Shown here piece after piece: positions 1-8,968 of a stretch of 19,767 nt of DNA; position 1 is the first letter of the stretch; each line of letters starts with the position of its first letter. The notes beneath the pieces were generated by a model. It saw nothing but the letters and a program-made list of their open reading frames with translations. It did not search any database and was not told where the DNA came from. A program made the position numbers and the translations under genes. Source of the stretch: Acidobacteriota bacterium (GTDB lineage Bacteria; Acidobacteriota; Blastocatellia; Pyrinomonadales; Pyrinomonadaceae); assembly GCA_016703965.1 (NCBI GenBank), contig JADJBB010000016.1, positions 1 through 19,767 of the forward strand, given 5' to 3'.

Positions 1-523
1 CGTGAGAAGTTTAAGAACGCCGCCTTTAAGTCGGTGGCGGAAAAGGATTCGCGAACCCAACGTGAGTTTGCCGAATATACTTCCGCAAGCTTAACTACGA
101 GAAACCTCGCTGAATGGAAATATGGAAAGATCGACGTGCGTGCTAAGTTGCCTAGAGAGTCGGTGCGTGGTCTGCCATTTGGATGCTCGGTGCGAGGTGG
201 GACGAAGTTGGATGGCCCGCCTGTGGTGAAATCGACATAATGGAAAATGTCGGTTTTGACGAAAATGTGATCCATGGCACGGTGCGCTAAGGCCTACAAC
301 CATATGATCGGTGCCCAGAAAGGTAAGAAGATCACAGTCAATGACGTTTACGGAAAATACCATATCTATTCGATCGAATGGACATCCGAAAAAGTTGATT
401 TTATGGTTGACGGAGTGATTTACAATACTGTCGTTAATGATAATAAGACGACTGCAGAATGGCCGTTCGACCAGAACTTTCACCTAAAGATCAACAATGC
501 TCAGGGTCTATCAGGTGAAATAA
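1..523 (+). CDS. GH16 beta-glucanase (laminarinase-like), 5'-truncated and frameshifted
   Basis: This is the C-terminal part of a secreted GH16 endo-beta-glucanase, a family that cuts beta-1,3 or mixed-linkage glucans with retention. The frame is open from base 1 and reads a typical GH16 strand (YTSASLTTRNLAEWKYGKID). One base appears missing near 152, where AGAGAG should be AGAGGAG. The next frame then gives WSAIWMLG and the catalytic signature GEIDIME (nucleophile Glu codon 228-230, acid/base Glu 243-245). A second break near 288 restores AYNHMIGAQ, YHIYSIEW and WPFDQNFHLKIN. A third frame supplies the usual family ending, LRVYQVK, and a TAA at 521-523. About 30 residues normally found between FHLxxN and RVYQ are missing. 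The gene converges on the esterase with 6 bp between stop codons. Family assignment is firm; exact linkage specificity is not visible. Confidence 0.85.
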
Positions 524-529
524 GGCGGT

Positions 530-2491
530 CTATTTCGGCACAACGAGTCGGTACTTCTCTGCGGTCGTTAACGTCTTCCAGTCATCCGTTCGAAACGGAA
601 CGGCAGGAAATCCTTCCTTATTAAATAGATTGTTAGCAGATGCATCCCCGATCCAGCCAAATCGCACAGCGACAGGAGCCGCAACGTCAGGACTCGAAAC
701 GACTATAGTATTTCCGACGACCTTACCGGTTGCTGGAAAAAATCTCTGATCGCTTCCAGCTATCTCAACGCCTTTTACGATCTCGCTACCGTCGCTTGTC
801 GCAAGTCCGGCAGCCACGTTGTCGAATGTGACGATAATAACCTTGCCAACGATCTTCATCGAACGGTACGATGGCCCGGTATCCAGCATGGGGTGTTTAT
901 ACGTCCTATTCAATGCCAGCTTAGCCAATCTGGCGCCGACCGTTTGCTTGTTCGTCGGGTGAATGTCCTTCGGGTTTCCCACGTCTGTCGTGACCGCCAT
1001 TCCGGTAAATGGAACGCTTAGTGTGAGCGTTTGAGCCTCTCTTAATTCAGCCCAGGCGGAACCTCTGTTGCTGTCACCATCAGTCTTGAAAGTCGCAAGC
1101 TGGACAAAGTAGAACGGAAGCTTTGGTTTGCCGGTCTTCGTCCGCCAATCATTGATCAGGAGCGGAAATGCTTTGCGGTACTGATACGCTCTTCCGGCGT
1201 TGGATTCGCCCTGATACCAGATTACGCCGCGGAATGCATAGTTGATCAAAGGGCTTACCATCCCGGTGTACGCAGGCGAAGGCAGGTCGTTCACACCGGT
1301 CGCGGTTAAAACGCTTTCGACCATAAACTTCCACTTACCTGCGAGCGAGATCTGCTCGTTCCCCAAAACCAGTTTCAGGTCGGATGCGTCGCCATAAATT
1401 CCGCCGCCGCCGCCCGTATCAACTACTTTTACGGCAATTACGTTAGTACCTTCGTTGAGTACTCCCGCAGGTACCTCGTATCTACGGCGAGCATCCCATT
1501 GGTTTGTCTTTCCTATCTCGACACCGTTAATGTACGTTACGTCGTTATCATCGATCTTAGCTAATTCGAGTGAGGCGTTCCGACTAATTTGCCCTCTGGT
1601 GAGGTCGATCGTTTTGCGAAGCCACACTACACCATCCATCTCTCCCAAGCTTTGTGATTCCCAAAGGCCCGGAACAATGAGCTCTTGAAGGCGTGCGTCA
1701 TCAAACCCTACTTTCTTTAAGGCTTCCGGATCGACAGCCCCGACTGCAAGGCCCTGAACCGACGCAACCTTTTTCTCCAACGCGATAACACGACCTTTCG
1801 ATAATGCATCTAGGTCAGTTTTCGGCATGCCGTTGATCATCTCGCGAAACTCATCGCTCGATTCAAAACCCTCACGGCTTATCCATGTCTCGATATTTGT
1901 TCCGCCCCATGAAGCATTTATTAATCCTACAGGTACCCCGAGTTTGTGCTGGATCTCTTTTGCAAAAAAGTAACCTACGCCGGAAAATTCTCCAGTATTT
2001 CTTGGCTCACTTCGTTTCCAAACTCCACCGCCTATCTCGTCCTGTGGCAGCCCGCTGATCGTTTTTGAGACCTTGAGATGGCGAATGCTCGGGTTTGAGC
2101 TTGAGGCGATCTCTTGCGCAGCATTCGTCGATTGGCCCACGGTCCATTCCATGTTCGACTGACCGGAACAAAGCCATACTTCGCCAATAAGAATGTCTTT
2201 GAGGGTGACCGTGTTGGATGCCCGGACTGTCAGTTCAAAGGGCCCGCCGGCCTTTTCCGGCTTGAGGCGGATCGACCATTTACCATTCGAATCAGAGATC
2301 ACCGTAACTTTCTGCTTATTTAGGCTGACCGTGACGTTTTCGCCAGGATCGGCGTGGGCCCAGATAGGAATCACAGCATCACGCTGCAGTACCGCTCCTT
2401 CCGAGAATATTCTCGGTAGCGTGACATTTGCATCGGCTAAACCGCAAGATGCGAGAACAATAAAGAATGCTCCAACTCTCGAGAATTTCAT
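530..2491 (-). CDS. Sialate O-acetylesterase-type SGNH carbohydrate esterase
   Basis: This intact 653-residue protein belongs to the SASA/DUF303 carbohydrate-esterase family, which removes O-acetyl groups from sugars. A signal peptide covers about residues 1-21. The SGNH blocks are clear: GEVWLCSGQSNMEW with Ser112, GVIWYQGESN near 422-431, and DIHP with Asp509 and His511. Between the first and second blocks (about 280-380) sits a jelly-roll insertion resembling a GH2 sugar-binding domain (YINGVEIG, GTNVIAVKV), common in long members of this family. The start is preceded by a purine-rich site (GGGAAAGGAAAG), and the gene lies 25 bp after the GH3 stop, as last gene of the run. Despite the family name the substrate here is more likely an acetylated polysaccharide than sialic acid, because no sialic-acid genes are nearby. 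It is one of only two undamaged large genes in the window. Confidence 0.9.
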   Translation of the reverse strand: MKFSRVGAFFIVLASCGLADANVTLPRIFSEGAVLQRDAVIPIWAHADPGENVTVSLNKQKVTVISDSNGKWSIRLKPEKAGGPFELTVRASNTVTLKDILIGEVWLCSGQSNMEWTVGQSTNAAQEIASSSNPSIRHLKVSKTISGLPQDEIGGGVWKRSEPRNTGEFSGVGYFFAKEIQHKLGVPVGLINASWGGTNIETWISREGFESSDEFREMINGMPKTDLDALSKGRVIALEKKVASVQGLAVGAVDPEALKKVGFDDARLQELIVPGLWESQSLGEMDGVVWLRKTIDLTRGQISRNASLELAKIDDNDVTYINGVEIGKTNQWDARRRYEVPAGVLNEGTNVIAVKVVDTGGGGGIYGDASDLKLVLGNEQISLAGKWKFMVESVLTATGVNDLPSPAYTGMVSPLINYAFRGVIWYQGESNAGRAYQYRKAFPLLINDWRTKTGKPKLPFYFVQLATFKTDGDSNRGSAWAELREAQTLTLSVPFTGMAVTTDVGNPKDIHPTNKQTVGARLAKLALNRTYKHPMLDTGPSYRSMKIVGKVIIVTFDNVAAGLATSDGSEIVKGVEIAGSDQRFFPATGKVVGNTIVVSSPDVAAPVAVRFGWIGDASANNLFNKEGFPAVPFRTDDWKTLTTAEKYRLVVPK

Positions 2492-2516
2492 CTTTCCTTT
2501 CCCAACCTTATTTCTG

Positions 2517-4770
2517 TTATTTCAATAGTTCAAAACTGTCTCTCAATCGAGTATCTGTGGACGATGAACCGATCATCAGTTCAAAATCCCCGGGCTCGGC
2601 GATCCAGTTGAGCTCGCGGTCATAGAACGAAAGCTTTTCCCGGTCGATAACAAATCTCACCGTTCTGGTATCGCCGGGAGCAAGCATGATCTTCTGGAAA
2701 TCCTTGAGTTCCGTTACCGGACGGACAAGGGAGGCAACCCTGTCGCGGAGGTATAACTGTACGATCTCCTCGCCTGCGACTTTCCCGGTATTTTTTTTAA
2801 ATTCAAAGAGACAGTCAGCTTTTTGATTGCCACTTAGTTTCTTTTTTGTCGAGCGTGAGATCGCTGTATTGGAAGGTTGTGTAGCTCAGTCCAAACCCGA
2901 ATGAGTATCTGGGACTGTTCAGCAGATCTGTATATGCAGAAACGTAATTATGAGCCCTTTCGTCCCTTGCCGGCCGGCCGGTGTTGAAGTGGTTGTAGTA
3001 GATCGGTATCTGGCCTTCACTTCGCGGAAAGGTCATCGGCAGTTTGGCCGAAGGATTGTAGTCTCCAAAGAGAACATCCGCAATCGCATTTCCGGCTTCC
3101 GAACCAAGCCACCAGGTATAGAGTATCGCGTCCGCATTGTCGGCCGTCCAATCAAAAACAAGCGGGCGTCCGGCATTTATCAGCACGACAACGGGTTTCC
3201 CGGTCGCCTTGATTGCCTTCACGAGATCCTCCTGAACTCCGGACATGTGTATGTTACTGCGGCTTTTGGCTTCACCGCTCATATTCCAGGCTTCGCCGAC
3301 GCTTAGTATCACCACGTCTGCCTGTTTCGCTGTTTCGACCGCCTCAGCAAAGCCGTCGGTTCTTGTGCCGTCGACATCGCAGCCCTTAGCATAGAGTAAT
3401 TTTGTGTCGTTTCCGAGCCTGTTTTTCACGCCGTCCCATTGAGTTGTGATGAGCTTAGAATAGTCTACCCACGGAAGTTCGACTGACCAAAAACCGTGGT
3501 TGTCCTTCACCGATTTCACCATCGGACCTATGAACGCGATCGTCTTCAGATTCTTTGAAAGCGGAAGGGTATTACGATCGTTCTTTAGCAGAACAATGCT
3601 TTTTTTAGCAACATCGCGGCTTGCGGCGAGATGATCTGGATCGTTAAGTTCTTTCTGTTCGCGTTCGGGATTCGAGTATTTATATGGATCTTCAAAAAGG
3701 CCCAGCTCGAATTTCTTTCGAAGAATTCGACTTACGGCATCATCGATCAAATCCATCGATACCTTTCCTTCTTTTACCAACCCCACGAGATTGTTGCGAT
3801 ATGAGTCGCTTTCCATGTCCATATCGCTTCCTGCATCTATAGCAGCGAGAGCTGCTGCCTTTCCGTCTTTCACATAGCCGTGATTGATCATCTCGCCGAT
3901 CGAGCCCCAATCGCTGACGACAAAGCCCTGAAAATTCCATTTACCTTTCAATATGTCGCGCTGAAGATAGGAATTTCCGGTTGCCGGAATTCCGTTGACA
4001 TCATTGAAGGAATTCATAAATGTCGCGACCCCTGCCTCATTCGCGGCCTTAAATGGCCTCAAATACGTTTCCCCACAATTGTCGCTCGCTCATGTCAACA
4101 GAGTTATAGTCACGTCCGCCAACTGCTGCTCCATAGGCGGCAAAATGTTTAGCGCACGCCATCAGGGAATCTATGTCTCCCAAACGATTGCCCTGAAAAC
4201 CTTTGACTCGAGCCGCCGCTATCAGCGAACCAAGATACGGATCTTCACCAGCACCTTCCATTACCGCCCCCAACGGGGGTCACGCCCGATATCGACCATA
4301 GGAGCAAATGTCCAGTGAATACCGCTCGCGGACGCCTCAGTGGCGGAGATACGAGCAGAAAGTTTGATAGCGTCAAGATCCCAGCTGGCGGCCTCTGCAA
4401 GCGGAATCGGGAAGGTTGTTTTGTAGCCGTGGATCACGTCCTGGGCAAACAGCAGCGGGATCTTCAATCGCGATTGCATCGCAACCTCTTGATACTCGCG
4501 CGTGTATCTGGTGCCCAGAACGTTTAGCATCGAGCCGATCTTTCCGCTCCTGATCGCTTCGCGATGGTCGCCCTTGAACGTGATCGGCCCCGTTGCCTGC
4601 CGATCGCCGGAATATTGGGTAAGCTGCCCGACCTTTTCTTCGAGAGTCATTTGCTTGAGCAGCTTCTTTACCCGCTGATCGATATTGCCAGGCTGAGCGG
4701 ATGCCGCTATAGCCGAAAACAAGAATGCGAAAAGACAAAGTGTGATGGACGCGAATTTGATATTGCTCAT
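2517..4770 (-). CDS. GH3 beta-glucosidase, frameshifted
   Basis: This secreted exo-acting GH3 enzyme releases beta-linked glucose, or a related sugar, from oligosaccharides made by the endo-enzymes of the locus. Residues 1-25 form a signal peptide. The barrel domain shows MTLEEKVGQL, IGRDPRWGR, GAGEDPYLG and CAKHFAAYG, and then the nucleophile motif GFVVSDWG (Asp codon at 3910-3912). The alpha/beta sandwich has KKSIVLLKND and VVVLINAGRP. A C-terminal fibronectin-III-like domain (NTGKVAGEEIVQLYLRD, then FELMIGSSS) ends at TAA 2517-2519. The frame breaks near 4268 (a C-run), near 4055, and at 2791-2840 among A/T runs including eight T. Apart from these the family is covered end to end, about 750 residues, which is normal. 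The ATG lies 5 bp after the GH30 stop, so translational coupling is likely. Confidence 0.9.
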
Positions 4771-4775
4771 AACGG

Positions 4776-6230
4776 CTAAAAAACGAGTGTCTGAATCGCC
4801 CTCGGAAGAATGCTCAACTCCGCTGCCTGGGTGCCCACGCTGACGCTGTATTTGACGGGTTCGTTGGATTGATTCATTACGATCGTCACAACTTTGCCGT
4901 CCGGGTTCAAGAACGACGTTGTCAAAAGCTGGCTGCGGCTTGCCACGCTGTTCACGCGTTTCGCTCCAACAGCAATGAATGTAGAAAAATGGCCAATGAA
5001 ATAGTAAGAAGGTGTGTAGATCAGCTCACCGGTTCGAGTATCAGCGTGGATCGGTGCAAAACAGAAGTTCGATATGTGATTTGGGCCGCCGGTTTGATCA
5101 AGGAGAATGTTCCAATCCGTCCAGCCAACGGCCCCGTTATTGAAATCGTTGATCATCGAACGACCGTAGCGTTCGCCATTTGCCCAATTTTGATACTTCG
5201 CAGCGTCAAACTTTTCTACCGAACCTTCAGTAAAGATCAGATTCTTGTCAGGGTACGTCGCGTTTACGATGCCGACGTTGTCAAACATTTGCTGGCCGCC
5301 ACTCCAGTTCTCGTACCAATGAAAACCTATTCCCCAGACATATTTCGCTGCTCGGGGATCGCCAAGAATCGTGTCAACGCGCTGCGTGATGAGGTCACGG
5401 TTGTGATCCCAAACGATGATCTTCTTACCGCCTAACCCAGCCTTGGCCAGAGTTGGCCCAAGGTTATTTTTTAGGAAGTCGCGTTCGTCCTCAGCGGTAA
5501 AAATGCATGATTCCCAACGCTGCGTCGCCATCGGTTCGTTTTGAATTGTGAGGCCCCAGACAGGAATTCCCTCCTTCTCATAAGCTTTGACGAAATTCAC
5601 GAAGTAGTTCGCCCACGGCTGGTAAAACTCAGGCAGCAGCTTTCCGCCGTGGAGAATGTCGTTGTTGCTCTTCATGAATGCCGGTGGACTCCACGGACTC
5701 GCGTACAGCGTCAGACGACCGCCGGCCGCTTCCATAGCCCGTTTGATCATCGGAATACGGAACTGTTTGTCGTGGTCGATGCTAAAGCTTTTAAGCTCGC
5801 GGTCGCCTTCCGTTACGTAGGTGTAACTGCCGCTGCTGAAATCGCAGCTATGAATATTGGTACGGGCAAGTGTGTAGCCGATCCCATCAGTCTTGCTGTA
5901 GTAAGCCTTAAGAAATTCCCGTTGCTTTGCCGGCGAAAGCTTGGCGAAAACTTCGGCACTCGCATCCGTAATCGCTCCGCCAATGCCAAGAAACGTTTGG
6001 AATCTTTTGTTAGGGTTAACAAAAACACTGATCTCGCCCTCGGTTGGCTGCCGTTTTTCAACAAACTTGACTTCGCCGGTTTTCGTCAGGCGAAACTCGG
6101 TCGAATCCGCTGAACTGTAAACAGCAACGGTACGGCCGACAGTCGAAAAAGGTCGGGTAGCTCTCTGTTTTTGTCCAAAAACATTTACGGAAACGATCAG
6201 GGCAAGAACGAGTAGAGTGAATTTTTTCAT
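4776..6230 (-). CDS. GH30 glucanase / glucosylceramidase-like hydrolase
   Basis: This intact 484-residue secreted GH30 enzyme is a retaining beta-glycosidase; characterised members include beta-1,6-glucanases and glucosylceramidases. The signal peptide spans about residues 1-19 (cleavage near VFGQ). The barrel begins with FQTFLGIGGAITDAS (78-91) and continues with ASPWSPPAFMK (177-187). Acid/base Glu232 is in LTIQNEPMA and nucleophile Glu335 in LIFTEGS. The C-terminal beta-domain follows, with YYFIGHFSTFIAVGAKRV and a conserved end, LPRAIQTLVF. An AGGGA-type ribosome site precedes the ATG. It is followed by GH3 after 5 bp and is preceded by a 126-bp gap after the SGNH gene. With a GH16 endo-glucanase and GH3 in the same locus, a beta-1,6-glucan branch or backbone is the most plausible target, but sequence motifs alone do not settle the subfamily. 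Confidence 0.92.
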   Translation of the reverse strand: MKKFTLLVLALIVSVNVFGQKQRATRPFSTVGRTVAVYSSADSTEFRLTKTGEVKFVEKRQPTEGEISVFVNPNKRFQTFLGIGGAITDASAEVFAKLSPAKQREFLKAYYSKTDGIGYTLARTNIHSCDFSSGSYTYVTEGDRELKSFSIDHDKQFRIPMIKRAMEAAGGRLTLYASPWSPPAFMKSNNDILHGGKLLPEFYQPWANYFVNFVKAYEKEGIPVWGLTIQNEPMATQRWESCIFTAEDERDFLKNNLGPTLAKAGLGGKKIIVWDHNRDLITQRVDTILGDPRAAKYVWGIGFHWYENWSGGQQMFDNVGIVNATYPDKNLIFTEGSVEKFDAAKYQNWANGERYGRSMINDFNNGAVGWTDWNILLDQTGGPNHISNFCFAPIHADTRTGELIYTPSYYFIGHFSTFIAVGAKRVNSVASRSQLLTTSFLNPDGKVVTIVMNQSNEPVKYSVSVGTQAAELSILPRAIQTLVF

Positions 6231-6356
6231 TATTTTCCCTAGAGATACTCCACGGCCTAAACACCATCGAACCCTGCCAGTAGCTGTTTGGTGACTGGTT
6301 CAATGCAAATCGAATATGCTCTATCCGGTACCGTCTCCTGCGAACGTCCAGACTTC
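6231..6356. other. Intergenic gap between SGNH hydrolase and GH30 genes
   Basis: This is the largest gap in the downstream enzyme run. It contains an imperfect inverted repeat around 6268-6302 (CCAGT and ACTGGTTC arms) and an isolated GCAAATCG at 6305-6312. That octamer equals half of the LacI-like operator upstream of the regulator gene, but it lacks a matching second half. There is no convincing promoter or terminator. An internal promoter for GH30-GH3-esterase is possible but not shown by the sequence. Confidence 0.3.
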
Positions 6357-7084
6357 TCAGCGATCAGCACTTAAGATTGCTCCTGCAATAAATGCGGCTT
6401 GTAACTGAGCATATTCCGGCTTGTAATGAACGTGATCCGCAAAAGCGTCCAGCGGAAATGTTCGGCTGAACGCATTTAGATCAATTACCGGGATTTTCTT
6501 TTTTATAAAATAACCTTTGGCCGCTTCGTTATAGGCATCTGAATCTTTCGTGTAGCGAAAAAACCGACGTTTTTAGTATTGTGAATCTCCTGATTAACCG
6601 GCGTGGATGTGATCCATACCAGTTTCAATTTCATCTTTTCAGCGAGCTCGAAAATCTCTTTCAGATTAGCTTTATATTCGTCGAGTTCGATGGCTTTTTC
6701 GCCTGTTTTGCGGTCGGTCTTAATATCGTGCAAACCGCAATTAACGAGCAAAATATCGGGTTTGAAATTCTTATCTTTCTGCAAAGATTTCAAATATTCA
6801 ACCACCATTCGAGAATCGCCGCCATTGGCTCCGACGGGTTTGTTCAAATCCTGCATCGCTTCGCCGTTGTCGCGTTTGCGGTTATAATCGAACTTGCCTG
6901 CGATAAAATTTTTCAAAAACGGTCCATATTGAATAGAAATACTGTCACCGATGACGAAAACCTTCTTTTTCGTCTGGGCTGAAGAAGAACCAAACAGACA
7001 ACGTTTTACAACGTTTGCTGGCTGCGAAAAGACAACGCAGCAACTCGCCAAAATAAATAGAATCGGTACAACCTTTACTCGCAT
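6357..7084 (-). CDS. Secreted SGNH/GDSL hydrolase (probable carbohydrate esterase), frameshifted
   Basis: This small secreted SGNH hydrolase is probably an acyl-esterase acting on a sugar, but its substrate is unknown. From the ATG at 7084 there is a signal peptide (about residues 1-21), then the nucleophile block VIGDSISIQYGP (Ser48), the oxyanion-region block GANGGDSRMVVEYL, and LLVNCGLHDIKT near 112-123. The frame is lost at a six-A run (6558-6563). In the next frame it continues through FFRYTKDSDAYNEAAKGYF to the catalytic Asp/His block FADHVHYKPEYAQL, ending at TGA 6357-6359, for a total of about 242 residues. The chosen ATG overlaps the GH31 stop as TAATG, which argues for coupled translation. 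An earlier ATG (7108) lies inside GH31 and is less likely. A decayed paralogue lies at 17953-18480. Confidence 0.82.
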
Positions 7085-8866
7085 TATTTTTCGATACGTA
7101 GCTTCCAACCAGCCGTTTTCCGCGACTTGAATACCGGAAGCATAGTCATTCCTTGGGCCGACTTAGAATTGAATTTTTTGCCGTTCAAAAAAATAGCCTT
7201 TGCTTTCTCGATTCCGTGAATATTTATTTGCCAGCTTCGGGAATTACTCATTTTGCTAAAGGAGCCTTGCGTCGGCTTTGCTTCGATACTAATCTCCGAA
7301 CCCGATATTTTCTGCTCCAGTATGGTTTTTGCGTATACTCCTTCTAAATAATCATTGCTTTTTCCATCGTCTTCGATTAGTTCAAAATCACCGTCCGCAC
7401 CGGCGTAAACGTGGATCTCCAAAAGATCGTTCGTCCCTTTTTTCGATCGATCGGGCGTATTTTCGTTTCGGAATAATCGCCCCTGCTTTATGAAGAGGGG
7501 AATTTTTTCAATCGGAGAATCAGCGTTGATTGTTTGCCCGCCGCTGTAAACCTTGCCTGTCCAGTGATCGAACCAATTTGCACCGGGCGGCAAATCAACT
7601 TTTGTTTGCACCGCACCCTGCATGTAAACCGGAGCGACGAGAATTTCTTCGCCGAAAAGATACTGACTCGTGTTGTTTTCAAACGGACGAATCGTGTTCA
7701 CGCCTTCGAGACGCGACTTATGGGCATAAGTGTAAATGTATGGGAAGAGTTCCATCTTGAGATGGGCGTAATCTCGAAATAGTTTGTCTGCCCGATCAGA
7801 CACTTTGAAAGCAATATTTCCGGTCGGATTTTCAGGCTGTGAAAATGGCGTTGTCAGCGGGACGAACATCGCAAACTGTAGCCATCGGATATAAAGCTCT
7901 TCGTCAACAAATCCATCCGTGCTGACCGCGAATCCGCCCATATCCTGCGAAAGAAATGGAATTTTATAGAAATGCTTTTTGGTGTCCAAGTACATTTCAA
8001 TATTCTCCTTAAAGCCAACGCTCGGCAGCCACGGCGAAAATTGACGCGTATGAGTTTTCGCAGACCCATCAGACCGCGTGTCATCTGTCCATTTCCCGGG
8101 ATAGCGCTTGTATTCTTCGTTGTTTTACGCCGTGGCTGTGCGAAAGGATAAACCCACGTCCCTTGGTTTCCTTGCCTAATTCCTGCGTCATTTCAAACAT
8201 TGCCTGACAGACCTGGACCTCGTCGGTCTTATCAAGCTGATAAAGTCCAACCCTTTATCAAAGAAGGGTTTCATTCTCTGTTTGAAATACTTGACCGCCT
8301 GCGGGTCCTTGAAATTAATATCCCCGCAGACGGTTCCTGAAACCGGTTTGCTGTTGTCGCCAATTATTGTTGTCCGTGACCCATTGTGCCAGCTATCGGT
8401 TCGAAAATACTCCCCTTGAGAAGTAGCCTCTCGACTTGAAATCCTCAAAAGCCTGTTCGTTGCCCGTCTTGAAGATCGCGTCCCAGACCCACATGCCAGA
8501 TTTGATATTCTCCTTTTCCATGAAAGTCCAGAGCCCTTTCATATCCGGATACGATTCAGTATCGGCAACGAAGTCCATATACTTCTGAGGGCCTTTGCCT
8601 TGATTCTTCCAGTCCCATATCCACGAATCGATCCAAAACCCATCGATCGGATAATCACGCTGGATAATCTCTTTTATTAGTGACTTACTTTGCTCTTGAT
8701 TCGTATAGGCTCCGTAAACAACGCCGAAAGCCCATGATGGCGGCAGAACTACGTTTCGGTCGATAGTGGGCGGTTCCGGATGAAGAGCCAAGGATAGACT
8801 CGTCACAGGCGATAAGATCAGCAATGCAAAGATCGAACCAATCCAAAGATAACGAAACATCCTCAT
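7084..8866 (-). CDS. GH31 alpha-glycosidase (alpha-glucosidase/xylosidase-like), frameshifted, no N-terminal domain
   Basis: This secreted GH31 enzyme cleaves alpha-linked glucose, xylose or a related sugar from chain ends. After a signal peptide the catalytic barrel starts almost at once: PPSWAFGVVYGAY, DGFWIDSWIWDW, KSGMWVWDAI. In the following frames come NGSRTTIIGD, CGDINFKDPQAV, the nucleophile region LDKTDE (Asp codon 8231-8233), the acid/base region YPGKWTDDTRSD (about 8074-8100), then FLSQDMGGFAVSTDG, RPFENN and a C-terminal beta-domain. Frames break near 8430, near 8235, and between about 8100 and 8180. About 595 residues can be reconstructed. The roughly 200-residue N-terminal beta-sandwich usual in GH31 is absent, so this may be a shortened form or an assembly deletion. 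A GGGAGAG ribosome site supports the start. The stop overlaps the next ATG (TAATG). Confidence 0.85.
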
Positions 8867-8921
8867 ATCTCTCCCAATCTTAACTTGGACGCGACTTTCC
8901 CCCTTTTCCCTAAGCTTAAAA

Positions 8922-8950
8922 GAGCGGGTCTCAAATCAAGAAACCCGCTC
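8922..8950 (-). terminator. Hairpin terminator/attenuator after the TonB receptor gene
   Basis: Arms GAGCGGGT (8922-8929) and ACCCGCTC (8943-8950) form a perfect 8-bp GC-rich stem with a 13-nt loop. Reading in the direction of transcription (minus), the stem is followed by TTTT. It lies 18 bp past the receptor stop and about 55 bp before the GH31 start. It could end most receptor transcripts and let a fraction read through into the enzyme genes. The short T-tract leaves the strength uncertain. Confidence 0.65.
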
Positions 8951-8968
8951 ATTGACCTGCTGCTTTTA

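Noticed and set aside
4869..5435. Long plus-strand open frame inside GH30
   Set aside because: It is antisense to an intact GH30 with all catalytic motifs, has no family features and is rich in Arg/Val codons typical of a shadow frame.
5541..6113. Second long plus-strand open frame inside GH30
   Set aside because: It is also antisense to coding sequence, with no ribosome site and no recognisable domain.
6058..6303. Minus-strand frame overlapping the GH30 start
   Set aside because: It runs through the GH30 signal peptide in another frame and shows no protein family features; the GH30 start has a ribosome site of its own.
6305..6312. LacI operator half-site before GH30
   Set aside because: GCAAATCG matches one arm of the upstream sites, but the other arm has only 3 of 7 matching pairs; chance is enough to explain it.
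6581..6982. Plus-strand open frame opposite the SGNH hydrolase
   Set aside because: Its Phe/Ile-rich text is the reverse of Lys/Asp codons in the real gene; it is a shadow.
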